Virus record (IMG/VR): IMGVR_UViG_3300020469_000036
Location: 1 to 64,000 of that record
Source of the DNA: a virus
Direction: 5' to 3' (one strand)
DNA: 64,000 nucleotides
A program made the translations under genes and the position numbers. The notes under the pieces are model-generated. The model worked only from the letters and a program-made list of their open reading frames with translations, had not been told where the DNA came from and did not search any database. This document shows positions 39,306 through 47,872 of this stretch, one piece after another; the first letter of the stretch is position 1, and each line of letters opens with the position of its first letter.

Positions 39306-40151
39306 TTAAGAAGAAGCGTCAGCATCATCTTTCTTTTCAGAATCAGCGGCAGCATCTTTCTTTGCCTTTTCCTTTTCTTCCTCAGCTTCCTTTTCCTGCT
39401 TTTCCTTTTCAGCAGCAGCGGCGGCAGCTTCCTTTTCCTTCTTTGCCTTTTCAGCGGCAGCTTCCTTTTCCTTCTTTGCCTTTTCAGCGGCAGCTTCCTT
39501 TTCCTTCTTTGCCTTTTCAGCATTGTCTGAAGAATCGCCGCCATCTGCTTTCTTAGCCTTTGCAATGGCCTTTTTATATACAATTTCTGGGTCTTCAATT
39601 CCAGCGTCTTGATAACCTCTTGGGACAGGTTTACCTGCTCGCTTGGCCGCTTTTTGAGCTTTACGAAGAGCCTTCTGAGCTTTCATCGTAGCCTTAGCCT
39701 TCATTAGTTTTGCACGATCAGCAATCTTTTTCTCACCCTTCTCTGCCTTTTTCGCAGCACGATCAGCGCGACCTGAAACGGTAACACGAGATGCAATTCC
39801 TTTACCAATCTTTTTAAGCAAGCTGTCCTTTTCGCTCAATGTATTAAACCTATCCTCAAGAATCTTTTCGATTTCTTCATCAGACATCTCAGAGATATTA
39901 ATGGTTTCATCTTCGAGAATACCGTCAATCGCGTATTCGTAAAGAGCATCTTCAGTTGCTTCTTCGGAAAGCTCAGTGCTTTCGTTAACACTGGTTTCTT
40001 CTTTGTTATTATAAACCTTATCAGCAACTTCCACCGTTTTGGTATCAACAGCGCTTTTAACTTTATTTTGCATTAAGTCGTTAAAGGTTGAAGCAACTTC
40101 ATCTTTATCGCCCAACGCAAGTGACGTGATTAATTTTTTAATATCGGTCAT
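39306..40151 (-). CDS. Prohead core protein candidate with Lys/Glu/Ala repeats
   Basis: A 281-residue protein located between gp20 and gp21, where T4 has gp67/gp68. The N-terminal 120 residues are folded and acidic (ITSLALGDKDEVASTFNDLM), the middle is very basic (RADRAAKKAEKGEKK, KAQKALRKAQKAAKR), and the last third is EKAKKEKEAAA repeats encoded by three exact 33-bp units. A highly charged, helical protein at this site is probably scaffold. A TATAAATA box is 5 bases before the ATG. Confidence 0.6.
   Translation of the reverse strand: MTDIKKLITSLALGDKDEVASTFNDLMQNKVKSAVDTKTVEVADKVYNNKEETSVNESTELSEEATEDALYEYAIDGILEDETINISEMSDEEIEKILEDRFNTLSEKDSLLKKIGKGIASRVTVSGRADRAAKKAEKGEKKIADRAKLMKAKATMKAQKALRKAQKAAKRAGKPVPRGYQDAGIEDPEIVYKKAIAKAKKADGGDSSDNAEKAKKEKEAAAEKAKKEKEAAAEKAKKEKEAAAAAAEKEKQEKEAEEEKEKAKKDAAADSEKKDDADASS
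39421..39519. repeat. Three exact 33-bp tandem repeats
   Basis: Units at 39421-39453, 39454-39486 and 39487-39519 are identical in the + strand reading and encode an 11-residue Lys/Glu/Ala unit of the core protein in frame. The array is likely to vary in copy number between relatives. Confidence 0.95.
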
Positions 40152-40156
40152 GTTGT

Positions 40157-40164
40157 TATTTATA
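40157..40164 (-). promoter_or_regulatory. Late promoter TATAAATA
   Basis: Exact late box five bases before the ATG of the core-protein candidate gene. Confidence 0.8.
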
Positions 40165-40207
40165 TTGTTTTAAGTCTTAAGTATTTAAAGTGTTACATAT
40201 TTTCTAT

Positions 40208-41707
40208 TTAAAACAGATCGTCTTCCTCTTCTTCAGGTTCATCAGAGATCTCTGCTTCCATTCTTTCAACGTCTTCTTCAGACATATTAAGAACGTTACT
40301 TCTTACCCACTTATTTGAGTAATATTTTCCAATATGAGGTTGAATTTGATCAAGCATGTTAAGGCGCTCGCCAAGGATCTCAAAGTCCTTGAGTTCGGAA
40401 AAGAAGTTATCCTCAATATAGTCAACAGAGATTGACTCACGAATGTCAGGCCATTCAGATTCGGTACAAATGTTTTTCAGCAGGCATTGAACCTTAAGCA
40501 TTTCGATAAACAGTGCAGAGAACTTCTTCCTTAAACGGTTAATAAACTTTTGGAATTTAACTTCCTCTCTGCTAATCTCACTTGCTCGGCCAACACTAAA
40601 CTGAGCGCCTTCAACATCAAGACGACCAACAGGAACGTTCAGTGAGCGATAAAGTTTCTTTTGAAAGAATACAACGTCATCAATCTGACTAAGGTTTTCA
40701 CCACCAGGAAGGGTAGTAATTTCCGTTCCTCGTCCACCTTCTCGCCGTGGCAACCAAAAGTCTTCCAGCATACTCATGGCTTTGCGGTCATCTTTAACTT
40801 CACCGCTTGTTGCATCGTAAACAAGTTTGTTTCGATACTTACTCATGATACCCTGAACATATTGTTCTGCCTTACCTTTTGGAAGGTTACCAATATCAAT
40901 GTAAAAGATTCGTCGTTCAGGGGCTCGTGAGATACGGTAAATAACCAACGCATCTTCCATGATACGAAGTTGGTTTACAAGTTTAACACTTTTGTGAAGG
41001 TAAGAAACCGCGTACTTACCAGCATCATCTAGGTTACCACTTGGAACATAAACAATACTTGTTGGATCAATTTTAATTGCGTTCGTATTTGATCCTAAAT
41101 TGTCGCTGTAAAGAAAGTATTCTCTTGCAACGTAATGAGTTTTAACCTGACTGTCAGGATCGGTTTTACTTTTAATCTCTTTAATCTTTTTAATCTTAAG
41201 AGGATCAATCATTCTTACTTCCTGAATACCCTTTTTGATATTCTCAGGATCAATAAGAAGGTGATAATAAAGTTTACCGTCAATGTACCACCGGCGGAAA
41301 ATATCGTGGCCGTTGAAGTTAAAAGAAAGAAGTTTACAAACGTTTTGAAATTCTTCTCGAATCAAATCTTTAACATTATCAGGAACGTCGAGCGCATCGG
41401 TATCGAGATTAACTGGGGTACCTGAGTTATCAGCAACAATTGCTCCGTTAATAATATCGGAAATAGCGTTATCACATTCGGGTTGGGATGCTGCTTGGCG
41501 ATATTTAAGAATAGCGTCGCGTTCGTTACCAACGCTTACATCGTCAAGGTCAAGTGTTTGTCCGTAGTAACCACTTGTGCTATTCCCTGAAATGACCTGA
41601 CTTCCGTCCGTTTCAATAGGAGGAGCAAAAGACGATATCTTTTTTTCTTCTTCGCTATCGTCGATTTCTTTTATTCTGCGTGAAATGTCAAGTCCGAATA
41701 TTTTCAT
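40208..41707 (-). CDS. 20: Portal protein (T4 gp20-like)
   Basis: A 499-residue dodecameric portal at the packaging vertex. Conserved segments include YRQAASQPECDNAISDIINGAIV, RRWYIDGKLYYHLL and RAPERRIFYIDIGNLPKGKAEQY, with FWLPRREGGRGTEITTLPGG further on. Length is close to T4 gp20 (524). It precedes the core and protease genes, as in T4. The upstream gap holds TATAAATT two bases before the ATG and the gp19 terminator. Confidence 0.96.
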   Translation of the reverse strand: MKIFGLDISRRIKEIDDSEEEKKISSFAPPIETDGSQVISGNSTSGYYGQTLDLDDVSVGNERDAILKYRQAASQPECDNAISDIINGAIVADNSGTPVNLDTDALDVPDNVKDLIREEFQNVCKLLSFNFNGHDIFRRWYIDGKLYYHLLIDPENIKKGIQEVRMIDPLKIKKIKEIKSKTDPDSQVKTHYVAREYFLYSDNLGSNTNAIKIDPTSIVYVPSGNLDDAGKYAVSYLHKSVKLVNQLRIMEDALVIYRISRAPERRIFYIDIGNLPKGKAEQYVQGIMSKYRNKLVYDATSGEVKDDRKAMSMLEDFWLPRREGGRGTEITTLPGGENLSQIDDVVFFQKKLYRSLNVPVGRLDVEGAQFSVGRASEISREEVKFQKFINRLRKKFSALFIEMLKVQCLLKNICTESEWPDIRESISVDYIEDNFFSELKDFEILGERLNMLDQIQPHIGKYYSNKWVRSNVLNMSEEDVERMEAEISDEPEEEEDDLF

Positions 41708-41723
41708 ACAATTTATATATACA

Positions 41724-41760
41724 TTAAATTATCTCGGGAGGAATACACCCCCCGAGATAA
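41724..41760 (-). terminator. Intrinsic terminator after gp19
   Basis: A 10-bp stem TTATCTCGGG (41729-41738) with its complement (41751-41760), then TTTAAT on the minus strand. It lies between gp19 and gp20. Confidence 0.85.
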
Positions 41761-41791
41761 CTGTTTTTAATTTTTACACTGAATAATTTAA

Positions 41792-42349
41792 TTAAGAAGT
41801 AACTCCTTCAGCTGTCCAGTATTGATACTGGAAGTCAACTGTAAACTCCTCAATCGCGTCATTCGAGTCAGCAGCAAGTGCAATAGCGCTTACGTTTGTT
41901 GGAAACGCGTCAACGAAGGTGTATGTTTTAATACCATTTTCGTCACCGTCTCGGTCAAGTTGAACCATTTCCATGTTTCGCATGTAGCCCAAGTGTTGCC
42001 CGAAAATAGCGTCATCACTAACGTTAGCTTCGTGGTTATTAATACGATTTACCCAACCTTCAAACGCATCGCGAAGGTTAAAGTCAACGTCGTTAATAAC
42101 AGTAATCTGCCAAGCTTCAGCAAAAGTCATATCACCAGCAATTTTAAGATTTCTTCCTCTAAAGGGAATTTCAATCTGTCCAATAGCGCTAGTAGGGATA
42201 CCGCTTGTTGCTTTAATCAAAAATCGAGATTGCTCTCTAAGAGCCTGATTGTTGTCAGGGAATGTAACCCTGCACTCAAACAGGTTGGGTCGAGCGCCAC
42301 CTTGAAAGTTTGATTTGAATTTTGAAATACCTGTGTTGGTAGTAGCCAT
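41792..42349 (-). CDS. 19: Tail tube protein (T4 gp19-like)
   Basis: A 185-residue inner tube subunit. The family pattern is clear: RPNLFECRVTFP near the start, IGQIEIPFRGRNLKIAGDMTF in the middle and the tail FTVDFQYQYW. Length is near T4 gp19 (163). It follows gp18 in the transcript and is separated from gp20 by a terminator. A late promoter lies 27 bases upstream, and AGGA in the leader may help ribosome binding. Confidence 0.94.
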   Translation of the reverse strand: MATTNTGISKFKSNFQGGARPNLFECRVTFPDNNQALREQSRFLIKATSGIPTSAIGQIEIPFRGRNLKIAGDMTFAEAWQITVINDVDFNLRDAFEGWVNRINNHEANVSDDAIFGQHLGYMRNMEMVQLDRDGDENGIKTYTFVDAFPTNVSAIALAADSNDAIEEFTVDFQYQYWTAEGVTS

Positions 42350-42376
42350 AATTTTTTTATCCTAACTATTTGTTAT

Positions 42377-42384
42377 TATTTATA
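42377..42384 (-). promoter_or_regulatory. Late promoter TATAAATA of gp19
   Basis: Exact late box 27 bases before the gp19 ATG. The leader is about 20 bases and holds TTAGGATAA. Confidence 0.75.
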
Positions 42385-42394
42385 TCCTTATTGC

Positions 42395-44128
42395 TTATCT
42401 TCCGATTAATTCCTCGAATGATATACCAGTTCTAGTAGCAACGAAATTCAACGTTACAAAGTTAATCGAACGTGTAGGCTTGATAAAGATATCTGCCACA
42501 AAACGATTTGCGTCAACTACCGCACTGCCATTATTGGTTTCGTCGCAAACAACGCGAAAGTCAGTAATACCTCTCCGGCCTTGAACATCCCGAAGGAATG
42601 GCTCAATAGCGTTACGGAAAGTAGAGCGGGTAAACGTGTCGTTAAGTTCAAACAGTTGAAACTTACTTGCAGTAGCAATCGCTTTCTCGATAGTAATAAA
42701 GAGACGGCGAACGTTAATGCGATCAAACGCACTAGGCTTGGTTAAAGCAGTCTTGTCACCAAAGAGAACCGTGCCTTGCCCAGGTAGGGTAACAACAGGG
42801 TTGATTCGCTTTTGGTAAAGCTCATCACGATCCGCTTTCTTAGGGTTATACGCAAGACGTGTAACACCTCGAAGTTGACCACGATTAAGACCAGCAGGAG
42901 AGAACCAAGTATCGGCGGCATCGTCAGTAGCAGCACAAAGACCAGCAATGTGGCCATGAAGCTGAATAAATGCGAATGCGTCGCGATACTTATTATAAAC
43001 ATAAGCTGGAGTACTGTCAAACACAATATAGCTGCTAGAACTAATAGCATCAAAGTGTGTTGTGATTGAGGTCTTCTTAGAAGAATCTGATGTTAAATCC
43101 TTAATTGCAAGAGGAGCAGAGATAAATCCAACAAGATCTTTACGGCTATCAGCAATAGTTTTAATCTTAGCATCAGTTTCACCACCGCTATCTTCAAAAG
43201 CGAAGAGCAGGTTAACCTCTACGGTTTCCGAATCTTCAAGCAATTCAAGCGCGGTTACAACAGTAGCATTCGTGTAAGTGGATGCATCAGCACCACCTGC
43301 AAGCTCTACGTATGTTTCGCCGGGGCTATCGTCTCCAAGCCAGGAAATTGCTCCAAGGTCAGTAGAAACTGAAGTAATCTCTGGATCAGTTGATGTATCC
43401 TTAACACCAAAGATAAGTGAGGAATTAGTATTAACAAAATCTGCCCAGTAGTTCGATTCGCCAAATTGGTTTTTAGCATTACGTGCAATGGAAAGACCTT
43501 CGTGAACTTCAAGAATTTCTCCTTTAACTCCCGAGAATAGGCCGCCATTATCAACAACTACAACGGATACTTCGTCGTTAATAACAGTTCCTCCCGTGAG
43601 ATCCAAAGCAAAATCGCTTGTCCCAGGTTTAAACTGTAATGATCCTCGAACGCTTGCGGGTTGAGAGTCATAGTTTTCTTCATTAACAACGTGAACCCTG
43701 AGTGAGTTACCAAGAACACCAGCATAGCGAGCAACAACGTGTGCGCCAAGCGTATTAAGAGCGGCTTGATTACTTTCGAGTTCTGTTACAGTACTAATAG
43801 TAAATCCGGCCGATTCAGGAGAATCATCTCCGTGGCTAGAATACGAGTTAAGTGCTGTAGCTGCGTTTGCCCGGACGACTTTCAAGTTGTTGCTGTATTT
43901 CAAGAATGCAGCAGCTTCTAAAAAGCTCCGTTCGAGTGTGGCGTCTTCTGATGAGGGGGCTCCAAAAATTCTTGCGAGTTCCTTCTCCGAACTGACGGTT
44001 ACGACTTCTCCAATCGGTCCCCATCTGAAGTGACCAGCGTATCCACCAATAGAGGTAGACTGTGCCGGAATGATGTCTGTAAGGTCGATTTCTTTGACCT
44101 CGACACCTGGTGATACTAAAAATCCCAT
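42395..44128 (-). CDS. 18: Tail sheath protein (T4 gp18-like)
   Basis: A 577-residue contractile sheath subunit. The N-terminus MGFLVSPGVEVKEIDLT and the C-terminal domain with LNRGQLRGVTRLAYNPKKADRDELYQKRINPVVTLPGQGTVLFGDKT (broken by turns) are diagnostic, as is the final FISFEELIGR-type end. T4 gp18 is 659. The start has an AAAGGA Shine-Dalgarno 7 bases upstream and a TATAAATT late box near 44151-44158, so this gene has a normal leader. Confidence 0.96.
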   Translation of the reverse strand: MGFLVSPGVEVKEIDLTDIIPAQSTSIGGYAGHFRWGPIGEVVTVSSEKELARIFGAPSSEDATLERSFLEAAAFLKYSNNLKVVRANAATALNSYSSHGDDSPESAGFTISTVTELESNQAALNTLGAHVVARYAGVLGNSLRVHVVNEENYDSQPASVRGSLQFKPGTSDFALDLTGGTVINDEVSVVVVDNGGLFSGVKGEILEVHEGLSIARNAKNQFGESNYWADFVNTNSSLIFGVKDTSTDPEITSVSTDLGAISWLGDDSPGETYVELAGGADASTYTNATVVTALELLEDSETVEVNLLFAFEDSGGETDAKIKTIADSRKDLVGFISAPLAIKDLTSDSSKKTSITTHFDAISSSSYIVFDSTPAYVYNKYRDAFAFIQLHGHIAGLCAATDDAADTWFSPAGLNRGQLRGVTRLAYNPKKADRDELYQKRINPVVTLPGQGTVLFGDKTALTKPSAFDRINVRRLFITIEKAIATASKFQLFELNDTFTRSTFRNAIEPFLRDVQGRRGITDFRVVCDETNNGSAVVDANRFVADIFIKPTRSINFVTLNFVATRTGISFEELIGR

Positions 44129-44150
44129 GTGTTATCCTTTCAGTGTAATT

Positions 44151-44158
44151 AATTTATA
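44151..44158 (-). promoter_or_regulatory. Late promoter variant TATAAATT of gp18
   Basis: One-base variant of the late box, 22 bases before the gp18 ATG, followed by AAAGGA ahead of the start. Confidence 0.5.
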
Positions 44159-44214
44159 AGTGTTAAGAATCATTATAAGGTTATTTCAATAATACTATTT
44201 ATTATTTTTAAGTT

Positions 44215-45804
44215 TTAGAGAGACCTCCAACGTTCCATCTCTTGAATGATATCCTGATAATGATCGAGTGACTCTGGTGTTTCATTACCAGAATCAACAA
44301 AACCAAAGGGTGGCAAATCCTCTTCCATCTCCAGTAGCTTTTCCTGATAAAGAAGATCTTTAAGTTGCACGTTACTCATGCTTTCAAATATATCGGTACT
44401 AACAAACCACGCAAAGAGGACAAAGTTCATTACTGAGTCATCATGTGTACCATCTTTACCGGCATAACTTTCACCTTTGGGCTCAAACGAACTCAACTCT
44501 GAAATGGTTTCAGGGTCTACTATATGAAGCTTTGAATCTTCAATAAGGTCTTTTAAGTTAGAGCAACCAATCCTTTTAACTTTACGCGACATGGTAACAC
44601 CGATACCGTTACTCTTAACGGTACTTGTGGTAAAGGTATTTTCGTATTCGTGATCATAGTAAACGGAGTTACAAACAACCATACCAGCATCATTGTTTTC
44701 GATAATTACCAGTGCTTCATTATAAACCTTGGCAGCACGAATAATTATGTTGGGAAAGAGCAGTGGAGAGATTGTGTTATTCCGATAAGTACAAACTTGC
44801 TTAAATGGATTTTGAGAGATATCAATTACAGAGAATGTACTGTAATCCTGTCCTCTTCCCTTTGATACATCTGCACAAAGAATGTATTCATGACCTTCAA
44901 TAGGTTCTTGATAATAGCTAATCTCGTGCTGGGTCTTTATCGGAGATTGCGCTTGCATTCCAAGTAACACGTCGGAATCAATAAGGGTTTGAGAACTGCC
45001 TATAAAGCTACATTCAAATTCTTGTTTAAACTGCAGCTCACTTGTGTTAGAAATGGTTTCTTGTTTCCATTTTTCATCCCGCCCAGGCACGTCACGCCAC
45101 TTAATGGTAAAAGGTTTAAATTCGTTTGCACCTTGAGTTGCACCTTCCCATATTTTGTAAAACATATTACCTACCCCGTTTGGAGTACTGGTGATAATAA
45201 CCTTTGTGTCTTTACCACTTGAAATAACGGGATAAGTTGAAGTATAAAATTCATTTGCTTTATTAACGAATCCAAACTCATCAAGGAAAATACAGTTAAG
45301 TGAAAGGCCTCGAATTGAATCACCACTTGTTGCAGAAGCGATAATCTCAGAGTTGTTACTAAACTTGATACTACCTTTGTTAAGAACTTTACATCCTGGC
45401 TGTAAAAAGAACGGAAGGTTTTCTAGCATCAGTGTTAAACGTCCCAGCATCTCCCTTGCAGTTGCACCTTTGTTGGCCAAAACACCTACCTTTTTATCAG
45501 CATTGAATATAACATAGTGAAGAAGCCACGCAACTGATGTAATACTTTTACCACTTTGGCGGCAGGCTAAGATGATAGCAAAACGGTTATCGTTAAAGTG
45601 CTCAACCATTTTCTTTTGATAACCCCGCAGAACAAATGGTGTCAGGCCTGTATCAAGACTAATAACCTTTACATAGTTCTCACAGAAATAAGCTACATCT
45701 TTACTGCACCGAATGTATTCATTGATCTCGTGCTTAGTAAATTGTTCTTGAACGCCGTCAGCCTTTACATGAGGGTTTCCATTATATGACAGCGGACTAG
45801 ACAT
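44215..45804 (-). CDS. 17: Terminase large subunit (T4 gp17-like)
   Basis: A 529-residue packaging motor and nuclease. The ATPase has Walker A-like ACRQSGKS, Walker B CIFLDEFGF and coupling ITSTPNG. The C-terminal RNase-H-fold nuclease has CADVSKGRGQDYS, ENNDAG and HDDSVMNF. Slightly shorter than T4 gp17 (610). It lies next to gp16 with a 68-base gap that contains a plus-strand promoter running away from gp17. Confidence 0.97.
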   Translation of the reverse strand: MSSPLSYNGNPHVKADGVQEQFTKHEINEYIRCSKDVAYFCENYVKVISLDTGLTPFVLRGYQKKMVEHFNDNRFAIILACRQSGKSITSVAWLLHYVIFNADKKVGVLANKGATAREMLGRLTLMLENLPFFLQPGCKVLNKGSIKFSNNSEIIASATSGDSIRGLSLNCIFLDEFGFVNKANEFYTSTYPVISSGKDTKVIITSTPNGVGNMFYKIWEGATQGANEFKPFTIKWRDVPGRDEKWKQETISNTSELQFKQEFECSFIGSSQTLIDSDVLLGMQAQSPIKTQHEISYYQEPIEGHEYILCADVSKGRGQDYSTFSVIDISQNPFKQVCTYRNNTISPLLFPNIIIRAAKVYNEALVIIENNDAGMVVCNSVYYDHEYENTFTTSTVKSNGIGVTMSRKVKRIGCSNLKDLIEDSKLHIVDPETISELSSFEPKGESYAGKDGTHDDSVMNFVLFAWFVSTDIFESMSNVQLKDLLYQEKLLEMEEDLPPFGFVDSGNETPESLDHYQDIIQEMERWRSL

Positions 45805-45820
45805 TATTTTTCTTTTTTCC

Positions 45821-45849
45821 TTTACAAGCCTTTTGCGTTTTGATATAAT
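45821..45849 (+). promoter_or_regulatory. Plus-strand early-type promoter (antisense to gp16)
   Basis: TTTACA (45821-45826), exactly 17 bp, TATAAT (45844-45849) on the plus strand in the gp17-gp16 gap. Start near 45856, then TCCCGAAGGGA forms a small hairpin. Transcription runs antisense to gp16, and no plus-strand gene follows. Confidence 0.75.
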
Positions 45850-45872
45850 TAATTCCCGAAGGGATCAAAGGA

Positions 45873-46322
45873 TTAAACATCAATAGGCTCGCTATCCGAT
45901 CCTTTAAGGAACTTCTGGAGTTCAGAAGTGGTTCCAACAAAGATAGCGTTATTAGTGGTTGATCCACCTTCATTACCTTTTAGATCATCCGATTTAACAA
46001 GAGTCTTACGTTGCTTTTGAAGATCCAAAAGTTGTTGGTTCATTTCCGCAGCTTGTTTGATAAGGGTACCAAGAACTTCAAATGCTCGCGGATGTTCGGC
46101 ATCAGCAGCAAGACACGACATGGAATCAATAGCAATCTCAGAAGTTTCAATAAGCTTTTTTATTCGATCCCGTGCGTAACGATAATCCTCTTCTGTTTCA
46201 TCCACAAGCTGAGCATCAGAAGGACCAATCAAAGAATCAATCGTAGCAAGATCGTCGGAAGTCTTTTTTACCTCGTCCAGATTCTTCTGTAACGCGGCGA
46301 CCATCGCATCCTTCTTACTCAT
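45873..46322 (-). CDS. 16: Terminase small subunit (T4 gp16-like)
   Basis: A 149-residue helical protein homologous to gp16, which recognises DNA and stimulates gp17. The conserved stretch DYRYARDRIKKLIETSEIAIDSM and HPRAFEVLGTLIKQAAEMNQQLLDLQKQR match the family, with the coiled-coil centre. Length is near T4 gp16 (164). A GATAAATA box lies 9 bases before the ATG. Confidence 0.92.
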   Translation of the reverse strand: MSKKDAMVAALQKNLDEVKKTSDDLATIDSLIGPSDAQLVDETEEDYRYARDRIKKLIETSEIAIDSMSCLAADAEHPRAFEVLGTLIKQAAEMNQQLLDLQKQRKTLVKSDDLKGNEGGSTTNNAIFVGTTSELQKFLKGSDSEPIDV

Positions 46323-46331
46323 AATTAATTT

Positions 46332-46339
46332 TATTTATC
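46332..46339 (-). promoter_or_regulatory. Late promoter variant GATAAATA of gp16
   Basis: One-base variant of TATAAATA nine bases before the gp16 ATG. Confidence 0.5.
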
Positions 46340-46356
46340 AGAATATTTTCCAGCCG

Positions 46357-47133
46357 TTATGGGGAATCATCCCATATTACGTTTGGATCAGGAGGGCCAC
46401 CAATTTCAATCACAACAGTGTTGGATTCGGGTGTATCGGTACTTGAACCCGTTCTTACCCTAACACCAGCATCGGTATAACGTTTCGAAGTATCAAAGTC
46501 ATTAAAGAAAGTATCCACGGACTTGATAAGACCGGTGGTTTGAGGGTTACTCGTGAACTTGGTTTTAACGCTAAAGGTTAGTGTGTAAACTATAAGACGT
46601 CGAGAAGATTCAAAGTCTCCTTCATACGCATCTTCTGCGCTTACGCCTGATAACGTTATTGGTACATCTGTTATACTTTCAGGACCTTCAAGACCTTTAA
46701 CGCTTAAAGTATAATTAGGATTAAAATGCGGAACAATTTGCTCAAGTATCTGAAGAGCTTCATCCTGTCCTCTTGACATAATGTTCAGTGAAAAATCAAG
46801 AGTGTATGGTACGCATTGATTTACTTTAACTTTATTTCCTTCACTGTCAGTTTGAACATTTCGGTTTAAACGATTTAACTTGGTGGATTGGTCAAAGCTC
46901 AATCCTGTCATTTCAAACGACATGCGGGGTAGTCTAAGTGCAACGTCCCGCTCCGCCCGAGCTTCAACTCTGACCAGATATTTTTCCTTTGGAGCATAAG
47001 CAAGTGGAACCCGCCTTGCGCCAATTAATTTACCAGCATCAAGCTGCGCTATTTGAATGTCATTAAACATTTGACCAAAAGCAGCAACCATATTCTTTAT
47101 GGTTCCATTGTAAAAGTATTCGTGTCCAAGCAT
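46357..47133 (-). CDS. 15: Tail sheath terminator, gp15-like copy 2
   Basis: A 258-residue homologue of T4 gp15, the hexameric ring that locks the sheath top and joins the neck. The typical start (MLGHEYFYNGTIKNMV), the segment RRVPLAYAPKEKYLVRV and KTKFTSNPQTTGLIKSVDTFFNDFD are present. A second, clearly related full-length copy lies directly upstream in transcription (47142-47870). The two share most of their length, including MSRGQDEALQI-EQI-PHF and YEGDFESSRRLIVYTLTFS. One may have taken another role such as T4 gp3-like tube termination. Which is the true gp15 is unclear. Confidence 0.85.
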   Translation of the reverse strand: MLGHEYFYNGTIKNMVAAFGQMFNDIQIAQLDAGKLIGARRVPLAYAPKEKYLVRVEARAERDVALRLPRMSFEMTGLSFDQSTKLNRLNRNVQTDSEGNKVKVNQCVPYTLDFSLNIMSRGQDEALQILEQIVPHFNPNYTLSVKGLEGPESITDVPITLSGVSAEDAYEGDFESSRRLIVYTLTFSVKTKFTSNPQTTGLIKSVDTFFNDFDTSKRYTDAGVRVRTGSSTDTPESNTVVIEIGGPPDPNVIWDDSP

Positions 47134-47141
47134 AATCTTAA

Positions 47142-47870
47142 TTAGGTTCCAGGCTTAGTTCCAATAACCGTACTGGTTTCAGTTACTCTTACTCCAGCAT
47201 CAACATACACGCCGTTGGTGTCAAAGTCGTGGAAGAAAGTATCAACCGTTTCTATAAGGCCAACTGACGACGGGTAAAACGCAAACTTTGTTTTAAGTGA
47301 GAATGTTAGAGTATAAACTATAAGTCGGCGAGAAGATTCAAAGTCTCCTTCATATGCGTCTTCAAAGTTAACACCTACAAGACTAATAGGAACATCAGTT
47401 TTACTTTCAGGACCTTCAAGACCTTTAACAGTAAGAGAATAATGTGGACTAAAGTGCGGTAGTATTTGTTCTACTATTTGCAAAGCTTCATCCTGTCCTC
47501 TTGACATGATATTCAAATCAAATCCCAACTCATAAGGAGCGGGTTGCCATACTTTAACTTTACTTTCTGGACTACTTGTAGCATCAGTTTGAATTGTTCT
47601 GTTTAAACGATTCAGCTTTGTGGTTTCATCATAAGAGATGTCTGTCATTTCAAATGACATGCGGGGAAGCTTGAGCGCAACGTCCCGCTCCGTTTCTTCT
47701 TTAACTCTCGCTAAATATTTTTCTTTCGGCGCATATGCAAGAGGTACCCGTTTAACACCAACCATCTTCCCTCCACTAATATTGGCCACTTCAAGGTCAT
47801 TGAAGATTGTGCCAAAAATAGACACAATCTTCTTTAGTGTTTCATTATAAAAGTATTCGTTACCTAACAT
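47142..47870 (-). CDS. 15: Tail sheath terminator, gp15-like copy 1
   Basis: A 242-residue gp15 homologue (MLGNEYFYNETLKKIVSIFG) with the same motifs as copy 2. It is next to gp14 (2 bases apart), which is the usual gp15 position, so I regard this as the orthologue by order. Differences from copy 2 concentrate in the middle insert and the last 30 residues. The tandem pair shows no frameshift, so both should be functional. Confidence 0.85.
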   Translation of the reverse strand: MLGNEYFYNETLKKIVSIFGTIFNDLEVANISGGKMVGVKRVPLAYAPKEKYLARVKEETERDVALKLPRMSFEMTDISYDETTKLNRLNRTIQTDATSSPESKVKVWQPAPYELGFDLNIMSRGQDEALQIVEQILPHFSPHYSLTVKGLEGPESKTDVPISLVGVNFEDAYEGDFESSRRLIVYTLTFSLKTKFAFYPSSVGLIETVDTFFHDFDTNGVYVDAGVRVTETSTVIGTKPGT

Positions 47871-47872
47871 AC

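Noticed and set aside
39303-39556. Plus-strand frames in the repeat region
   Set aside because: They are the reverse reading of the Lys/Glu/Ala repeats and give only Leu/Phe/Ser low complexity.
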